Shown: in pieces, positions 37,866 through 47,531 of the stretch | Numbering within the stretch: the stretch's first letter is position 1 | Layout of the letters: every line of letters starts with the position of its first letter | From: Blastopirellula marina | Lineage (GTDB): Bacteria > Planctomycetota > Planctomycetia > Pirellulales > Pirellulaceae | Reading direction: 5' to 3' | Length of the DNA stretch: 64,000 nucleotides | NCBI RefSeq assembly: GCF_002967765.1 | Contig: NZ_PUHY01000015.1 | Span: 682,001-746,000 of the forward strand | Made by a program: the position numbers and the translations under genes | Notes under the pieces: model-generated | Databases searched by the model: none | What the model was told of the DNA's origin: nothing | Seen by the model: the letters and a program-made list of their open reading frames with translations, nothing else

Positions 37866-39071
37866 ATGTCGACGAAGAAAAAATCAATACGCGTACCGCA
37901 AGTGGCCCTTTTGATCGAGACATCCAAGTCATTTGGACGCGAGATTTTATTGGGAATTGGACGATATTCGCGAATCCAAGGTCCATGGTCAATTTTCGTC
38001 GACGAGTTTGGCCCTGGGAGCAAGCTGCCTGGATGGCTAAAAACTTGGCAAGGTGACGGCATTATCATGCGGGCCCGCAATCGAAAAATAGCAAAATCGG
38101 TCGCGGAGCTTGGAGTACCGATTGTCGATACATTGCAACCTTGGCCGACGCTTGAGATTGGTGGCGTGTTTACCGACGACGAAATGATTGGGCGTTTGGC
38201 TGCCGATCATCTGCTCGAACGGCGTCTTCGTGATTTTGCCTTCATCGGTGTGGAAGGAGCTCAATGGTCACGTACGCGACGCGATGGCTTTGTGAGCACA
38301 ATTAAGCGTGCCGGGTTTGATGTGTTCATTTATTCTCCGGTTTCGCGTCGTCGATTTCGTGAAAGTTGGGAAGGTGGTCAACAAGATCTGGCAGACTGGC
38401 TGGAGGGACTGCCGAAACCAGTTGGGCTGATGACGGCGCACGATATGCGAGCCCTGTGTGTGTTCGATGCCTGCCGACGACAGGGTATTTCGATTCCCGA
38501 AGAGATTGCGATCATTGGCGTCGACGATGACGAAGTGATCTCTGCGATGGCCGATACACCGCTATCCAGTGTTGGACATAATGGCGAACGTATCGGCTTT
38601 GAGGCCGCGGCCTGGCTTGATCGTGTAATGAGAGGGAAGGGGGCCGCCAACACCATTCATTTGGTACCTCCTCGGATGCCCACGATCCGGCGTTCGACGG
38701 ACATCGTCGCCGTCTCGGACCCTGCGCTGGCGAAATCTTTGAAATACATCCGGGATCGAAAAGGGAATACGACCGTTCAGCAAGTTGCTAATTACACTGG
38801 CTTATCCCGCCGTTCGTTGGAGAGAAAATTTGCTGAGAACATTGATTCTACGCCGCATGAACAGATCGCCAACGAACGCTTGAATTACGCCAAGTTGCTT
38901 CTACGAGACACCAACTACTCGCTCGAATCGATCGCCGAGCAGATGGAACTTTCCAGCGCTTCTTATCTGAGCACGTTCTTCAAAGAGCTAACCGGCATCA
39001 CGCCAGGTGACTATCGGCAACAAACGCGAGTAAGCGATCTATCAGCGGATTACTATCCGGTGAGCTATTAG
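37866..39071 (+). CDS. XylR/AraC-family transcriptional regulator with sugar-binding-protein sensor domain
   Basis: 401 residues from the ATG at 37866; an ATG at 37722 would add 48 residues with no family resemblance. Residues about 10-285 form a periplasmic-binding-protein-like (LacI/XylR) sensor ('VALLIETSKSFGREILLGI', 'FTDDEMIGRLAADHLLERR', 'EIAIIGVDDDEV'). Residues about 295-400 are an AraC-type double HTH ('GNTTVQQVANYTGLSRRSLE' and 'MELSSASYLSTFFKELTGITP'). XylR-like regulators bind DNA in response to a pentose or other sugar. It is divergent from the 1654-residue secreted chimera across about 257 bases and is the obvious candidate to control it. Binding sites could not be located by eye. 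Confidence 0.88.
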   Translation: MSTKKKSIRVPQVALLIETSKSFGREILLGIGRYSRIQGPWSIFVDEFGPGSKLPGWLKTWQGDGIIMRARNRKIAKSVAELGVPIVDTLQPWPTLEIGGVFTDDEMIGRLAADHLLERRLRDFAFIGVEGAQWSRTRRDGFVSTIKRAGFDVFIYSPVSRRRFRESWEGGQQDLADWLEGLPKPVGLMTAHDMRALCVFDACRRQGISIPEEIAIIGVDDDEVISAMADTPLSSVGHNGERIGFEAAAWLDRVMRGKGAANTIHLVPPRMPTIRRSTDIVAVSDPALAKSLKYIRDRKGNTTVQQVANYTGLSRRSLERKFAENIDSTPHEQIANERLNYAKLLLRDTNYSLESIAEQMELSSASYLSTFFKELTGITPGDYRQQTRVSDLSADYYPVSY

Positions 39072-39243
39072 TAAGCACCTAGCAACTCGGGAAGAAAGAT
39101 CCGACTTTTTGGCACGTTGCTTCTAAGAATCACGCATTGAACTTTGACACAGCCAAGTGGTCGCCAAGAGGATTGCTGCGGCGCTGAAAACATTCGTGAA
39201 CTGGTTAGGCGGCTTTGGGTTCCTTTGAGGCCGTCTAATGGTG

Positions 39244-40845
39244 TTATTGTGTTGCGTCGCCACCGACAGGATTTTCCAGAACCTGATCGATGGGCAGTTC
39301 TGGCGTTGCTGGAGGAGCCTCGATTTCCTCGGCTTCTGCAGTGTTGTCGGGCGATTCGACGATCGGTTGTGATAGGTAAGGAGATGGCCAACCACCGCCG
39401 AGCGAGCGATAGATTGCCACTACACCTTGGGCGACGTTCCCTTTCGCTTGAGCGGCGGCAACTTCCTGCTGGGTCTTGGTGTTTTGAACGCTAAAGACCC
39501 GGTTGAAGTCAATCTCCTCCCCTTCCTCGAACTGCAAGGTAATTAGCTCATTGGTTTTGTCGGCCGCTTCGGCAGCTTCCAGCTGGAGGCGAAGTTGCTC
39601 TTGCGATTTGAGGAACTGAATAACGGCATTTTCGGCTTCCAGGTTGGCGTTCAACACCGTCTGTCGATAGGCGGCCAGCAACTCCTGGAACCTGGCGTCC
39701 TGGAACTGGATATTTCCTGTGATGCGACCGTAGTTCAAAATATTCCAGTCGAGATTAGGACCGACCGAACCGAACCCGGATCCACTTCGGAACAGTTCCT
39801 TAAATTGATTTCCACTTCGTCCGACATTTCCAGTGATTGTAATGTGTGGATATAACTCAGCCTCGGCGACACCAATCAACGCACTTTGCGATGCGAGCAA
39901 ACGTTCGGCACGGCGAACGTCTGGACGTTGCAGCAGTGTTGCTGCAGGAATTCCCAGGGCGATCTCCGATTTGACGTTGGGAATATCTCCTTCACCGAGC
40001 ATCTCCTCGATTGCTTCCGGGGGCATGCCCAGCAAAATGCAGAGTTGGTTCTGCGATTGCCGGAGGGAAGTTTCAACGGCCGGGACAAGAGCTTCGGTCT
40101 GGACAAGGCTCGACTTTGCCTGTTGCACGTCGACTTGGCTCGATTCGTCGTTTTGGAATCGAATTTCCGTCAACTCGTAGGTCTTCCGTTGGTTCTCGAC
40201 ATTAAGCTTGACCAATTCGAGCCGCGTTTGCAGCGTGCGAATGTCGATGTACGTCGCGGCAACGTCGGCTACCAATGTGACGACAACATCGCCGTAATCG
40301 TAGACAGCGGCGTCCAGATCAGCGTCTGCCGATTCGATCGCGCGACGGTACCGACCCCAGAAGTCGATCTCCCACGCCAGGGCAAACGAGCCTTGCCACG
40401 TGCTGAAGTGTCGGTCGAAGCCGGAGCCAGTTGTCAAATTGTGTGCGTAGCGTGCGGAAACGCTTTGCTGCTGAGGAAAGAAGTTGCCGACCGTGATTTG
40501 ACGCAGTGCTCGGGCCTGCATAATGCGGGCACCAGCTTGCCGAACGGTAAGATTCTGCGAGTATGCCTCAGAAACGAGCTGGTTCAGCACGGGGTCGTGA
40601 AAAGAGTCCGACCACCAAGCTGTGGCGTCCACAGGATCGTCCAAAACCCGCTTGTCATCCGCGTCAATCCAATCCTGTGCCACAGGCGCGGTAGGTGTAC
40701 AGTAGTTCGGCCCAACCTTGAAACCGTTAGCGATCCAATCTCTAGGGCTAGTGCAACCCAGGCCGACCACCGCAATCAAGGTGAACAACAGTGCCACAGT
40801 GGGGCGTGTAAGGCATGTTGTGGGCGGTGTCGACACAAATTGCAT
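39244..40845 (-). CDS. Outer-membrane factor of an efflux system (NodT/OprM-type lipoprotein)
   Basis: 533 residues. The N-terminus has a hydrophobic stretch ending 'VVGLGCTSP', with Cys31 as the likely lipidated residue. Two TolC-type repeats follow with the usual landmarks: 'KVGPNYCTPTAPV', 'WWSDSFHDPVLNQLVSEAY', 'ADLDAAVYDYGDVVVTLVADVAATYIDI' (shortened here to its core), 'LLGMPPEAIE', 'RPDVRRAERLLASQSALIGVAEAELYP' (core) and 'FPQQQSVSARY'. It forms the trimeric outer-membrane channel for a tripartite RND pump. Its gene is on the minus strand and divergent from the adaptor and permease genes (383-base gap), so it is not in their operon. An acidic, Glu/Pro-rich C-terminal tail (about 495-533) is unusual. 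Confidence 0.9.
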   Translation of the reverse strand: MQFVSTPPTTCLTRPTVALLFTLIAVVGLGCTSPRDWIANGFKVGPNYCTPTAPVAQDWIDADDKRVLDDPVDATAWWSDSFHDPVLNQLVSEAYSQNLTVRQAGARIMQARALRQITVGNFFPQQQSVSARYAHNLTTGSGFDRHFSTWQGSFALAWEIDFWGRYRRAIESADADLDAAVYDYGDVVVTLVADVAATYIDIRTLQTRLELVKLNVENQRKTYELTEIRFQNDESSQVDVQQAKSSLVQTEALVPAVETSLRQSQNQLCILLGMPPEAIEEMLGEGDIPNVKSEIALGIPAATLLQRPDVRRAERLLASQSALIGVAEAELYPHITITGNVGRSGNQFKELFRSGSGFGSVGPNLDWNILNYGRITGNIQFQDARFQELLAAYRQTVLNANLEAENAVIQFLKSQEQLRLQLEAAEAADKTNELITLQFEEGEEIDFNRVFSVQNTKTQQEVAAAQAKGNVAQGVVAIYRSLGGGWPSPYLSQPIVESPDNTAEAEEIEAPPATPELPIDQVLENPVGGDATQ

Positions 40846-41228
40846 CTTATTTCTCTAAAAGCCAGCAAAACAGGAAAGTACCGCACCGTTAGTAGCATCG
40901 GAGAAGGCGGTTCGACTGGTACAATCAAACGTTCCCTGCCCGAAAAGCTTAACGTCGCATGCCCCTATGAGGCGTCAAAGTCACTCCGATCCGCACGATC
41001 GTTTCCCACCGTTTCCTACGTTTGGCGGGTTGGGATCCCGGAAAGTGCTACCTCCCCCACCGCGGAATATGGATGCGGCATGTTGACATTCCCACCAATT
41101 CCAAAGAAGAATTCGTTAGCGTTCGAAACAATTGGGCCTTTCGAGGTGATTAACCTATAGATTTCGAGAAGCAACTTCCCACCATTCGATCTTCCCACCG
41201 ATAGTTCAGCAAACGGGTACCAAGATAC
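40846..41228. other. Divergent regulatory region of the efflux genes
   Basis: About 380 bases between the outer-membrane factor and the adaptor, transcribed away from each other. It carries the candidate promoter listed separately. No repeat resembling a known operator was recognised. Confidence 0.4.
41083..41112 (+). promoter_or_regulatory. Candidate promoter for the RND adaptor-permease genes
   Basis: A perfect TTGACA (41083-41088) is followed 18 bases later by AAGAAT (41107-41112, 4 of 6 matches to TATAAT). It lies about 117 bases before the adaptor ATG. Planctomycete promoters are poorly defined, so this is a weak call. Confidence 0.25.
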
Positions 41229-42473
41229 ATGGCAGCCGATTCATCAAAGATTTCATCCTTTGCCGGGATTTTGCTGAGACTGGCAGTTCCGTGCGCGATC
41301 CTCGCTGCGGGTTGGTACGGTTTCCAGCTTCTTTCGGACGAAATCGAGAAACCCGAGCCACCTCAACCAAAGGAAGTGCTCCTTCGCTCGCGGGTCGAAG
41401 AAATCTACGTCGGCGAGTATCCGATCGTCGTTAAAACTCATGCTGTCGTGCAGCCGCACAACCAGGTGGTTTTGAATTCACAAGTCTCTGGCATGGTGAC
41501 GAAGATTAGTCCAACCTTTGAAGTCGGGGCGTACTTCAACAAGGGCGATGTGCTAGTCGAGATCGATCCAAGCGACTACGAGTCGGAATTGTCGATTGCC
41601 GAGTCGGAACTGGAAGCCGCGCGTTCAGAGTTCAAACTAGCCAAGCTGGTCGAGGAACGAAAGCTCCGTCTGATCGAATCGAATGCTGTCTCGCAAGGGG
41701 AAGTTGCGACTGCCTCAGCGAGTCGCGAACAGGCCGAGGCAAACATCGCTTTGGCTGAAACGAAGGTAGAACAGGCCAAGCTGAATCTTAAACGAACCAA
41801 GATCGTCGCGCCATTCGATGGCCGCGTGATGTCGAAGCTGATCGGTATTGGCCAATTAGCTGGAACGAATTCTCCGTTGGGCGAGGTCTTCGCTATCGAC
41901 TACGTGGAAGTTCGCCTGCCTATCTCTGGCGATCAGCGTGGCTATCTGAACCTGCCCGAGTTTGCCGAGGACGCTCCACTAGCGGTTCGATTGATGGATG
42001 GATTGCAGCAGTCGGATGAAACCGTTTGGCAAGGCAAGATTGTACGCACCGAGGGGGTGCTCGACCCGAATTCACGCGACCTGTTTGCAATTGCCCGTGT
42101 CGACGATCCATTTGGTCGTAAATCTGGCAACCCACCCTTACGGATTGGCCAACCGGTAGTTGCCGCTATTGACGGTAAGGTATTGCGTAATGTCGCCACC
42201 TTACCCCGCTCGGCCGTACGACAGTTGGATCAGATTGTGCTGGTGGACCAAAAGGATCAAACCTTGTTGCCAATGAAAATTACGGCACTATGGTCCGATG
42301 CGGATAATGTCATCGTGTCATCTTCGGTGATTCCAAAGAACATGTGGCTGGCGACCACACCGATGCCGTTTACGCCAAAGGGAACCAAGATCGAGATCAT
42401 ACCGCCGACTGATACATCGATTTCGATTGCCGAGTCTGCGTCCTTGGAAACCGAAGAGAGCGTCACTAACTGA
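41229..42473 (+). CDS. RND efflux periplasmic adaptor (membrane fusion protein)
   Basis: 414 residues. A single N-terminal membrane anchor (about 14-35) is followed by the barrel-sandwich (lipoyl) halves around 'VVLNSQVSGMVTKISPTFEVG' and 'APFDGRVMSKLIGIGQLAG'. Between them lies the alpha-hairpin coiled coil (about 117-195, rich in Glu/Ala/Leu), then the beta-barrel and membrane-proximal domains. This is the AcrA-like adaptor that links an inner-membrane RND pump to the outer-membrane factor. The stop is 9 bases before the permease ATG, so both belong to one operon. The C-terminal tail is Thr/Ser/Glu-rich. The N-terminal anchor rather than a lipobox distinguishes it from lipidated AcrA. Confidence 0.93.
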   Translation: MAADSSKISSFAGILLRLAVPCAILAAGWYGFQLLSDEIEKPEPPQPKEVLLRSRVEEIYVGEYPIVVKTHAVVQPHNQVVLNSQVSGMVTKISPTFEVGAYFNKGDVLVEIDPSDYESELSIAESELEAARSEFKLAKLVEERKLRLIESNAVSQGEVATASASREQAEANIALAETKVEQAKLNLKRTKIVAPFDGRVMSKLIGIGQLAGTNSPLGEVFAIDYVEVRLPISGDQRGYLNLPEFAEDAPLAVRLMDGLQQSDETVWQGKIVRTEGVLDPNSRDLFAIARVDDPFGRKSGNPPLRIGQPVVAAIDGKVLRNVATLPRSAVRQLDQIVLVDQKDQTLLPMKITALWSDADNVIVSSSVIPKNMWLATTPMPFTPKGTKIEIIPPTDTSISIAESASLETEESVTN

Positions 42474-42482
42474 CGGCTGAAT

Positions 42483-45400
42483 ATGATTCGCTGGTTTGCT
42501 ACAAACGGAATCGCCGCCAACTTTATGATGCTTGCGATCTTAGTCGCAGGCATCTATACGGCCTACAACAAGATCCCTCTGGAAGTCTCCCCGGAACGGA
42601 CCATGGACTCCGTTCGCGTTGAGATGTCTTATCGTGGTGGCACGGCCAAGGATGTCGAACGCGCCATTCTTATCCCGATTGAGGAAGCACTCGAAGGCGT
42701 CGAAGGGATTCGAGACATCAATGCATGGGCTCGCCAAGGCAACGGTAGCATGTGGATTGATGCCGAACCGGGAACAGATCTTCGGGCATTGCTCGACGAT
42801 GTTTCTTCACGAATCGACACGATCACGACCTTTCCCGACGAAACGGAACGTCCTGAGATTTCGATTCCGGACTCTTCTAATTGGTGGGAAGTTCTCAGCA
42901 TCGCGGTGACCGGCCATTTGAGTCCGCACGAATTGCGCGAGGTGGCACGCAAGGTACAGGAAGATGTGATTTCGCTTCCAGGAATCAGCCGCGCACAAGT
43001 CCAGGGTGACCGTGAATACGAGATCAGTGTCGAAGTCGATACGACTAAGCTGCTGGCCTATGGACTTAGTTTGCAAGACCTTACCGATGCCATCCAGCAA
43101 TATTCGGTCGACCTGCCGGCGGGATCGATTGAAAGTGACAGTGGAACGTTTATCGTACGTACCCGCGGTCAGGCCTACACCGAACGGGAATTTGGCAATA
43201 TTCCTATCAGCTCGACCAACGGCGCCGATTTGTTGCTCGGCGACATCGCCAAAGTGACCGACGGTTTCGAAGAAGGAGAGAAGATCGTCGAGTTCAATGG
43301 ACGTCCCGCTTTGTTTGTCGAAGTGATGCGAACTGGCAACGAGAACGCCATTGAGATTTCGGACAAAGTTCACGAATATGTCGAATCGACACGTAGTCGC
43401 TTTCCCCAAGGAATCGAACTGTTCATCTGGGATGACGAGTCGATCGAAATTCGCGGGCGCTTAACAACGCTCATCGAATCGATGATTCAAGGAAGCTTGC
43501 TTGTCATGCTTCTTCTAGGCATCTTCCTTCGACCGGGGCTGGCATTTTGGATCGTCGCGGGGATACCGGTGGGTTTCGCCGGTGGCGTGATGCTGATGCC
43601 GTGGTTCGGTGTTACTGCCAACGTGATGAGCTTGTTCGGCTTTATCATTGTTGTGGGTATCGTCGTCGATGATGCGATCGTGACGGGTGAAAACGTTTAC
43701 CTCAAAATGAAAGAGGGACTTCCACCACTTGAAGCAGCCGTGGAAGGGACGCACGAAGTCGCCATACCGGTCACTTTTGGGGCGTTGACCACCATGGTGG
43801 CGTTCGTTCCCTTAATGTTCTTCGAAGGAAGCTGGGGAGACTTTGCATCCCAGGTTCCACCAATCGTTGGCCCAGTGCTTCTATTCTCATTGATCGAATC
43901 GAAGTTCATTCTGCCCGCTCACTTGAAGCACTTACGACCAGTTCCTCATGACAACCCGATCACGCGCGTTCAGATGTCGATCGCGAATGGACTTGAGTAT
44001 TTCATTGAGCGAGTCTACCAGCCCTGCTTAGAGTTCTCGGTACGCCATCGTGTGTCGGTCCTGGCAATGTTTGTTGCCGCAATGCTTCTCATGGCAGGTT
44101 ACTGCATGAGTGGACGCATGGAGTTCATTGCTTATCCGTCGGTCGAGAAGCAACGTATTTCAGCCGTATTGGACATGCCCGACGATACTTCGCTGGCGAC
44201 AACTGCGCGATATATGGATCGGATTGAAGCCGCACTGCTGCAGGTTCAAAAAGAATTCATCGATCCGAAGACGGGAGAGTCTTTGGTGCGGCACATATCG
44301 AAGTTGGTCGGCGCCGCGCGGATTCATCGATCATTTGACAAGTCACAAGGCGCCATTTCATTTGAGGTCTTAGCGCCTTCGCTACGTAGTTCTTCAGGCC
44401 CTAAGAACAGTGAAATTGCGGCCCGTTGGAACGAGCTCATCGGCCCGATCCCGGAAGCAACTGAGTTTCGGATTCGATCCGATTCAAGCGTAAATCGTGA
44501 TCGAAACGTCGATAACGAAAATCTGAATATCGAGCTACGTGGTCCGATGTCTCCTGAGAAGGCGGAAGTAGCCCGCCAGATTAAAGATCTCCTGGATGGC
44601 TACACCGAGTTCAGCTCGACTTGGGCCAACGTGAATATGGGGCAAGACGAGCTTGAACTACGACTCAAGCCGCAAGCCGCCGAACTTGATCTGACGCAGC
44701 AGCGGCTCGCTCAGCAAGTTCGTCAGTCGTTTTTCGGGGAAGAAGCCCAACGCCTGCAACGTGGGATCGACAATATCCGCGTAATGGTCCGACTTCCCAT
44801 CGAGCAACGTGAGACCTTGCATACGCTGGAACGGATGCGAATCCGAACACCACGTGGTGCCGATGTGCCGCTTTCAACCGTTGCGGATATTGCCTTCACG
44901 ACGGCTCCCTCATTCGTGGAGCGAAAGAACGGCGCTGAGGTACTCCGGTGTGGTGCTGCACCAATCGATTCGACAGTAGACGTTCTGCAGATCGCTAACG
45001 AGATTTCGCCGCAGATTCAAGAACTTTGCCAGCCACATAACTTGAGCTTTCGTTACGTTGGCTACGTGGCAGAAGCAGAAGATGCTCAGAGAAGAACGAT
45101 CATCGGAGCGTGCATCTTGGCTTTCGTGTTGTATGGTCTTCTTGCAGTTGCTTTGAAATCGATGGGACAGCCCTTCTTCGTCTTGTTGGCCGTCCCTTTC
45201 GCAATCATCGGTGCGCTGCTGGGGCATATCGCCATGGGGATTACTCCGTCATACCTTTCGATCTTCGGGATGTTGGCTTTGGCAGGCGTAGCCGTGAATG
45301 ACACATTGGTCATGGTTGACTACGTAAACCAGCGACGTGCGGAAGGAGCCACGCTGAAAGAAGCTGCGCTGCAAGCTGGGGCCCGCCGTTTCCGTCCGAT

Positions 45401-45665
45401 CATGCTGACTTCCGTTACAACTTTCGTCGGCTTGGTTCCCTTGCTGATGGATAAGTCGCTTCAAGCCCAGTTTCTAATTCCGATGGCGACTTCGCTCGCT
45501 TTCGGGGTTATGTTCGCGACACTCGTTACCTTGTTCCTGATCCCATGTGCACAACTGGCCGCCGACGATGTCTACCGCGGATTGGTCGCGGTGAAACGCT
45601 GGTACTTCCGACCATTTAAATCGGATGAAGGGGAAGCGGACGAAGTGCAATCTCCGAGCCACTAG
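42483..45665 (+). CDS. RND efflux permease (AcrB/CusA-like)
   Basis: 1060 residues, full length for the family. The first helix at about 10-32 is followed by porter subdomains; the central helices contain 'VGIVVDDAIVTGENVY' (about 390-406), which carries the paired Asp residues of the proton relay. The second half has 'GVAVNDTLVMVDYVN' (about 937-952), the related segment of the other repeat. The protein uses the proton gradient to export small molecules. Substrate prediction is not reliable: residues typical of heavy-metal pumps were not identified and it could be HAE1 or a related class. It is co-transcribed with the adaptor upstream and probably with the O-methyltransferase downstream (30-base gap). 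Confidence 0.93.
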   Translation: MIRWFATNGIAANFMMLAILVAGIYTAYNKIPLEVSPERTMDSVRVEMSYRGGTAKDVERAILIPIEEALEGVEGIRDINAWARQGNGSMWIDAEPGTDLRALLDDVSSRIDTITTFPDETERPEISIPDSSNWWEVLSIAVTGHLSPHELREVARKVQEDVISLPGISRAQVQGDREYEISVEVDTTKLLAYGLSLQDLTDAIQQYSVDLPAGSIESDSGTFIVRTRGQAYTEREFGNIPISSTNGADLLLGDIAKVTDGFEEGEKIVEFNGRPALFVEVMRTGNENAIEISDKVHEYVESTRSRFPQGIELFIWDDESIEIRGRLTTLIESMIQGSLLVMLLLGIFLRPGLAFWIVAGIPVGFAGGVMLMPWFGVTANVMSLFGFIIVVGIVVDDAIVTGENVYLKMKEGLPPLEAAVEGTHEVAIPVTFGALTTMVAFVPLMFFEGSWGDFASQVPPIVGPVLLFSLIESKFILPAHLKHLRPVPHDNPITRVQMSIANGLEYFIERVYQPCLEFSVRHRVSVLAMFVAAMLLMAGYCMSGRMEFIAYPSVEKQRISAVLDMPDDTSLATTARYMDRIEAALLQVQKEFIDPKTGESLVRHISKLVGAARIHRSFDKSQGAISFEVLAPSLRSSSGPKNSEIAARWNELIGPIPEATEFRIRSDSSVNRDRNVDNENLNIELRGPMSPEKAEVARQIKDLLDGYTEFSSTWANVNMGQDELELRLKPQAAELDLTQQRLAQQVRQSFFGEEAQRLQRGIDNIRVMVRLPIEQRETLHTLERMRIRTPRGADVPLSTVADIAFTTAPSFVERKNGAEVLRCGAAPIDSTVDVLQIANEISPQIQELCQPHNLSFRYVGYVAEAEDAQRRTIIGACILAFVLYGLLAVALKSMGQPFFVLLAVPFAIIGALLGHIAMGITPSYLSIFGMLALAGVAVNDTLVMVDYVNQRRAEGATLKEAALQAGARRFRPIMLTSVTTFVGLVPLLMDKSLQAQFLIPMATSLAFGVMFATLVTLFLIPCAQLAADDVYRGLVAVKRWYFRPFKSDEGEADEVQSPSH

Positions 45666-45695
45666 TCTTTTTGGCGAATCCAAAGGCAGGAAAAC

Positions 45696-46364
45696 GTGAC
45701 AAACACGCTTAAGTCAGAAAGAGTTCAAAGGGTGCTCGATTCACTTTACGCGGACGCCGCCCAATCTCCGTTTCCCGAACATGTCATTGGTCCACAAGCA
45801 GTTTACCCGCGCGGTTCACGTGAGATGTTTCATGAACTTCGTACGGTTTACATGGCCATCGCACCCTCGTTTGGCCAATTGCTTTACAACCTCGTGCGAG
45901 CATCGAAGACGCAAAACATTGTCGAATTCGGAACGAGCATGGGAGTCAGCACCATCTACCTGGCGTCTGCCCTCAAAGACAATGGGGGCGGTAAGCTGAT
46001 TACTACGGAATATGAACCTGAAAAGATTGAACGAGCCCGTCAGAATCTTCGCGAAGCGGGACTGGAAGAACTCATTGATTTCCGAGTAGGCGATGCCATG
46101 GAGTCGCTCAAGACCGATTTGCCAGATCCAATCGATCTCGTCTTCCTGGATGGCGCCAAGCAAATGTATCTCGACGTGCTAAAGCTCCTTGAGCCGAGTC
46201 TGGCAAATGGCGCCATTATTGCCAGCGACAACACCGACCATGACGGGGTCGAATCGTTGCTGGAATATCTTCGTGACCCAGCCAACGGTTACGTATCATC
46301 CAGCATCCTAACCGCCCGCGAAGACCGCACCAGCGGCCACGAGATTTCCTGCTTCTGCCGATAG
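45696..46364 (+). CDS. O-methyltransferase (catechol-type, class I SAM-dependent)
   Basis: 222 residues from a GTG at 45696 with AGGCAGG just upstream. The SAM-binding region 'IVEFGTSMGVSTIYLA' and 'LDGAKQMYLDVLKLLEP' (the acidic LDG element) and 'GAIIASDNTD' match the methyltransferase family 3 (caffeoyl-CoA/catechol-type) fold. A divalent cation site is typical of this family and includes the Asp residues in these motifs. It methylates a hydroxyl of a small molecule. It follows the RND permease by 30 bases, so it may be co-transcribed with the pump; whether it modifies the pump substrate is speculative. The gene is convergent with the glycosyltransferase gene that follows, leaving only 24 bases between stops. 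Confidence 0.88.
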   Translation: MTNTLKSERVQRVLDSLYADAAQSPFPEHVIGPQAVYPRGSREMFHELRTVYMAIAPSFGQLLYNLVRASKTQNIVEFGTSMGVSTIYLASALKDNGGGKLITTEYEPEKIERARQNLREAGLEELIDFRVGDAMESLKTDLPDPIDLVFLDGAKQMYLDVLKLLEPSLANGAIIASDNTDHDGVESLLEYLRDPANGYVSSSILTAREDRTSGHEISCFCR

Positions 46365-46388
46365 TTCGGGGAAGACCTGTCAGCAGAT

Positions 46389-47531
46389 CTATTCGATTAG
46401 ATTACGAATCTGCGCGGCGACTTTGGCAGCGAGTCGATCGTAACGTTGAGTTTCGAACACTGGCTTCCAAGCGTCGGCAATCGATTCGCGTGATGTGGGG
46501 TTGGAGAAACGATGTTCCATAGCTGCCGTTAGGCTTGGTTCGTCATTGGCGATAACGACGTCACCCACTGACGGCGAGTTGATAACATCTGGATGACAGC
46601 CGACTTGGTCCGTAACGATGACGGGCAATGATGAGGCGAGTGCTTCGGAGACGACTACTCCCCATGTTTCCGAGGAAGGGAGTATGAAGAGATCGGCCAT
46701 TGCGTAGTACTTCGAGACTTCTGACGGTTGAACAAAACCTTGGAAGTGAACCCGATCTTCAATTTGAAGTGATCTGGTGAGCGATTTCAGTTCTTCTTCT
46801 TCGGGGCCACCTCCTACGATAACGAGTTGGCCATCGGTATTTTGCGTAGCCTTGTGAAAGGCACGGATCAGAAGGCCGGCTCGCTTTTTAGGAATCAGTC
46901 TTCCTACAAACAATGCCGCAACTCCGTCACCTAAACCATATTCATTCCGGAGCTGCGACCGAATTGCAGTTAACTCGCTGGACCTCTTAGCGAGTGAAAC
47001 AACATCTGGGGCATTGGGCAAGAAAATAAGATCATCTTTCTTAGCACCATAGCTGACCAGATATTCGGCAGCGAGCTTTCCAGTCGGAATTCCCGCACGT
47101 GCATTGCCAACCACATAGTTAACAAGCTTCTGCTTAACCCACTTCTTGTATCCCGAGTTGTGATGTTTATCGTAGGACTCACACATCATGAAATACGGAA
47201 TGTGGTTACGACGCGCAAAGCGAATTGCGGCCCACATTGTGAGATGATTGTAACCCCCAATCAGCAAAGCGTCGTACTTGTTTTCTTTTAGACGACGAGT
47301 GATCAACGGGTTCCAATAGCAAGATGCGTCTTGTCCACGCCATGCCAGCAAATTCTTACCAGGCAACACTTCTGCATGGAAATTCAATTGCCAATCAACT
47401 TCCCACGGACGATCCTTCTTTCCGCCAGAGCAGTAAAAAACACTTAGATCGACATCTGGTTGATTCGCCAATTCGTTCCAAAATGGATCGCGATACGGAG
47501 TGGGAATAGGTGTGACGACAGCTATCTTCAT
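46389..47531 (-). CDS. Glycosyltransferase family 4 (GT-B), EPS cluster
   Basis: 380 residues. The C-terminal half has the GT4 signature: 'ALFVGRLIPKKRAGLLIRAF' (sugar-nucleotide domain start) and the ExxxxxxxE element in 'SSETWGVVVSEALASSLPVIV'. The N-terminal half starts with 'IAVVTPIPTPYRDPFWNELA', the acceptor-binding Rossmann fold. It transfers a sugar from a nucleotide donor to a lipid-linked or growing glycan at the cytoplasmic face of the inner membrane. It is the last gene of the leftward EPS operon and overlaps the upstream glycosyltransferase gene by 4 bases, so the two are translationally coupled. The donor and linkage cannot be read from sequence. Confidence 0.9.
   Translation of the reverse strand: MKIAVVTPIPTPYRDPFWNELANQPDVDLSVFYCSGGKKDRPWEVDWQLNFHAEVLPGKNLLAWRGQDASCYWNPLITRRLKENKYDALLIGGYNHLTMWAAIRFARRNHIPYFMMCESYDKHHNSGYKKWVKQKLVNYVVGNARAGIPTGKLAAEYLVSYGAKKDDLIFLPNAPDVVSLAKRSSELTAIRSQLRNEYGLGDGVAALFVGRLIPKKRAGLLIRAFHKATQNTDGQLVIVGGGPEEEELKSLTRSLQIEDRVHFQGFVQPSEVSKYYAMADLFILPSSETWGVVVSEALASSLPVIVTDQVGCHPDVINSPSVGDVVIANDEPSLTAAMEHRFSNPTSRESIADAWKPVFETQRYDRLAAKVAAQIRNLIE

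Noticed and set aside
39886-41160. 424-residue plus-strand open frame antisense to the outer-membrane factor gene
   Set aside because: It lies largely opposite a recognisable TolC-type gene in the other frame, is Cys/Arg-rich and has no domain character; typical antisense shadow of GC-biased codons.
42807-43409. 200-residue minus-strand frame
   Set aside because: Antisense to the RND permease; no family resemblance.
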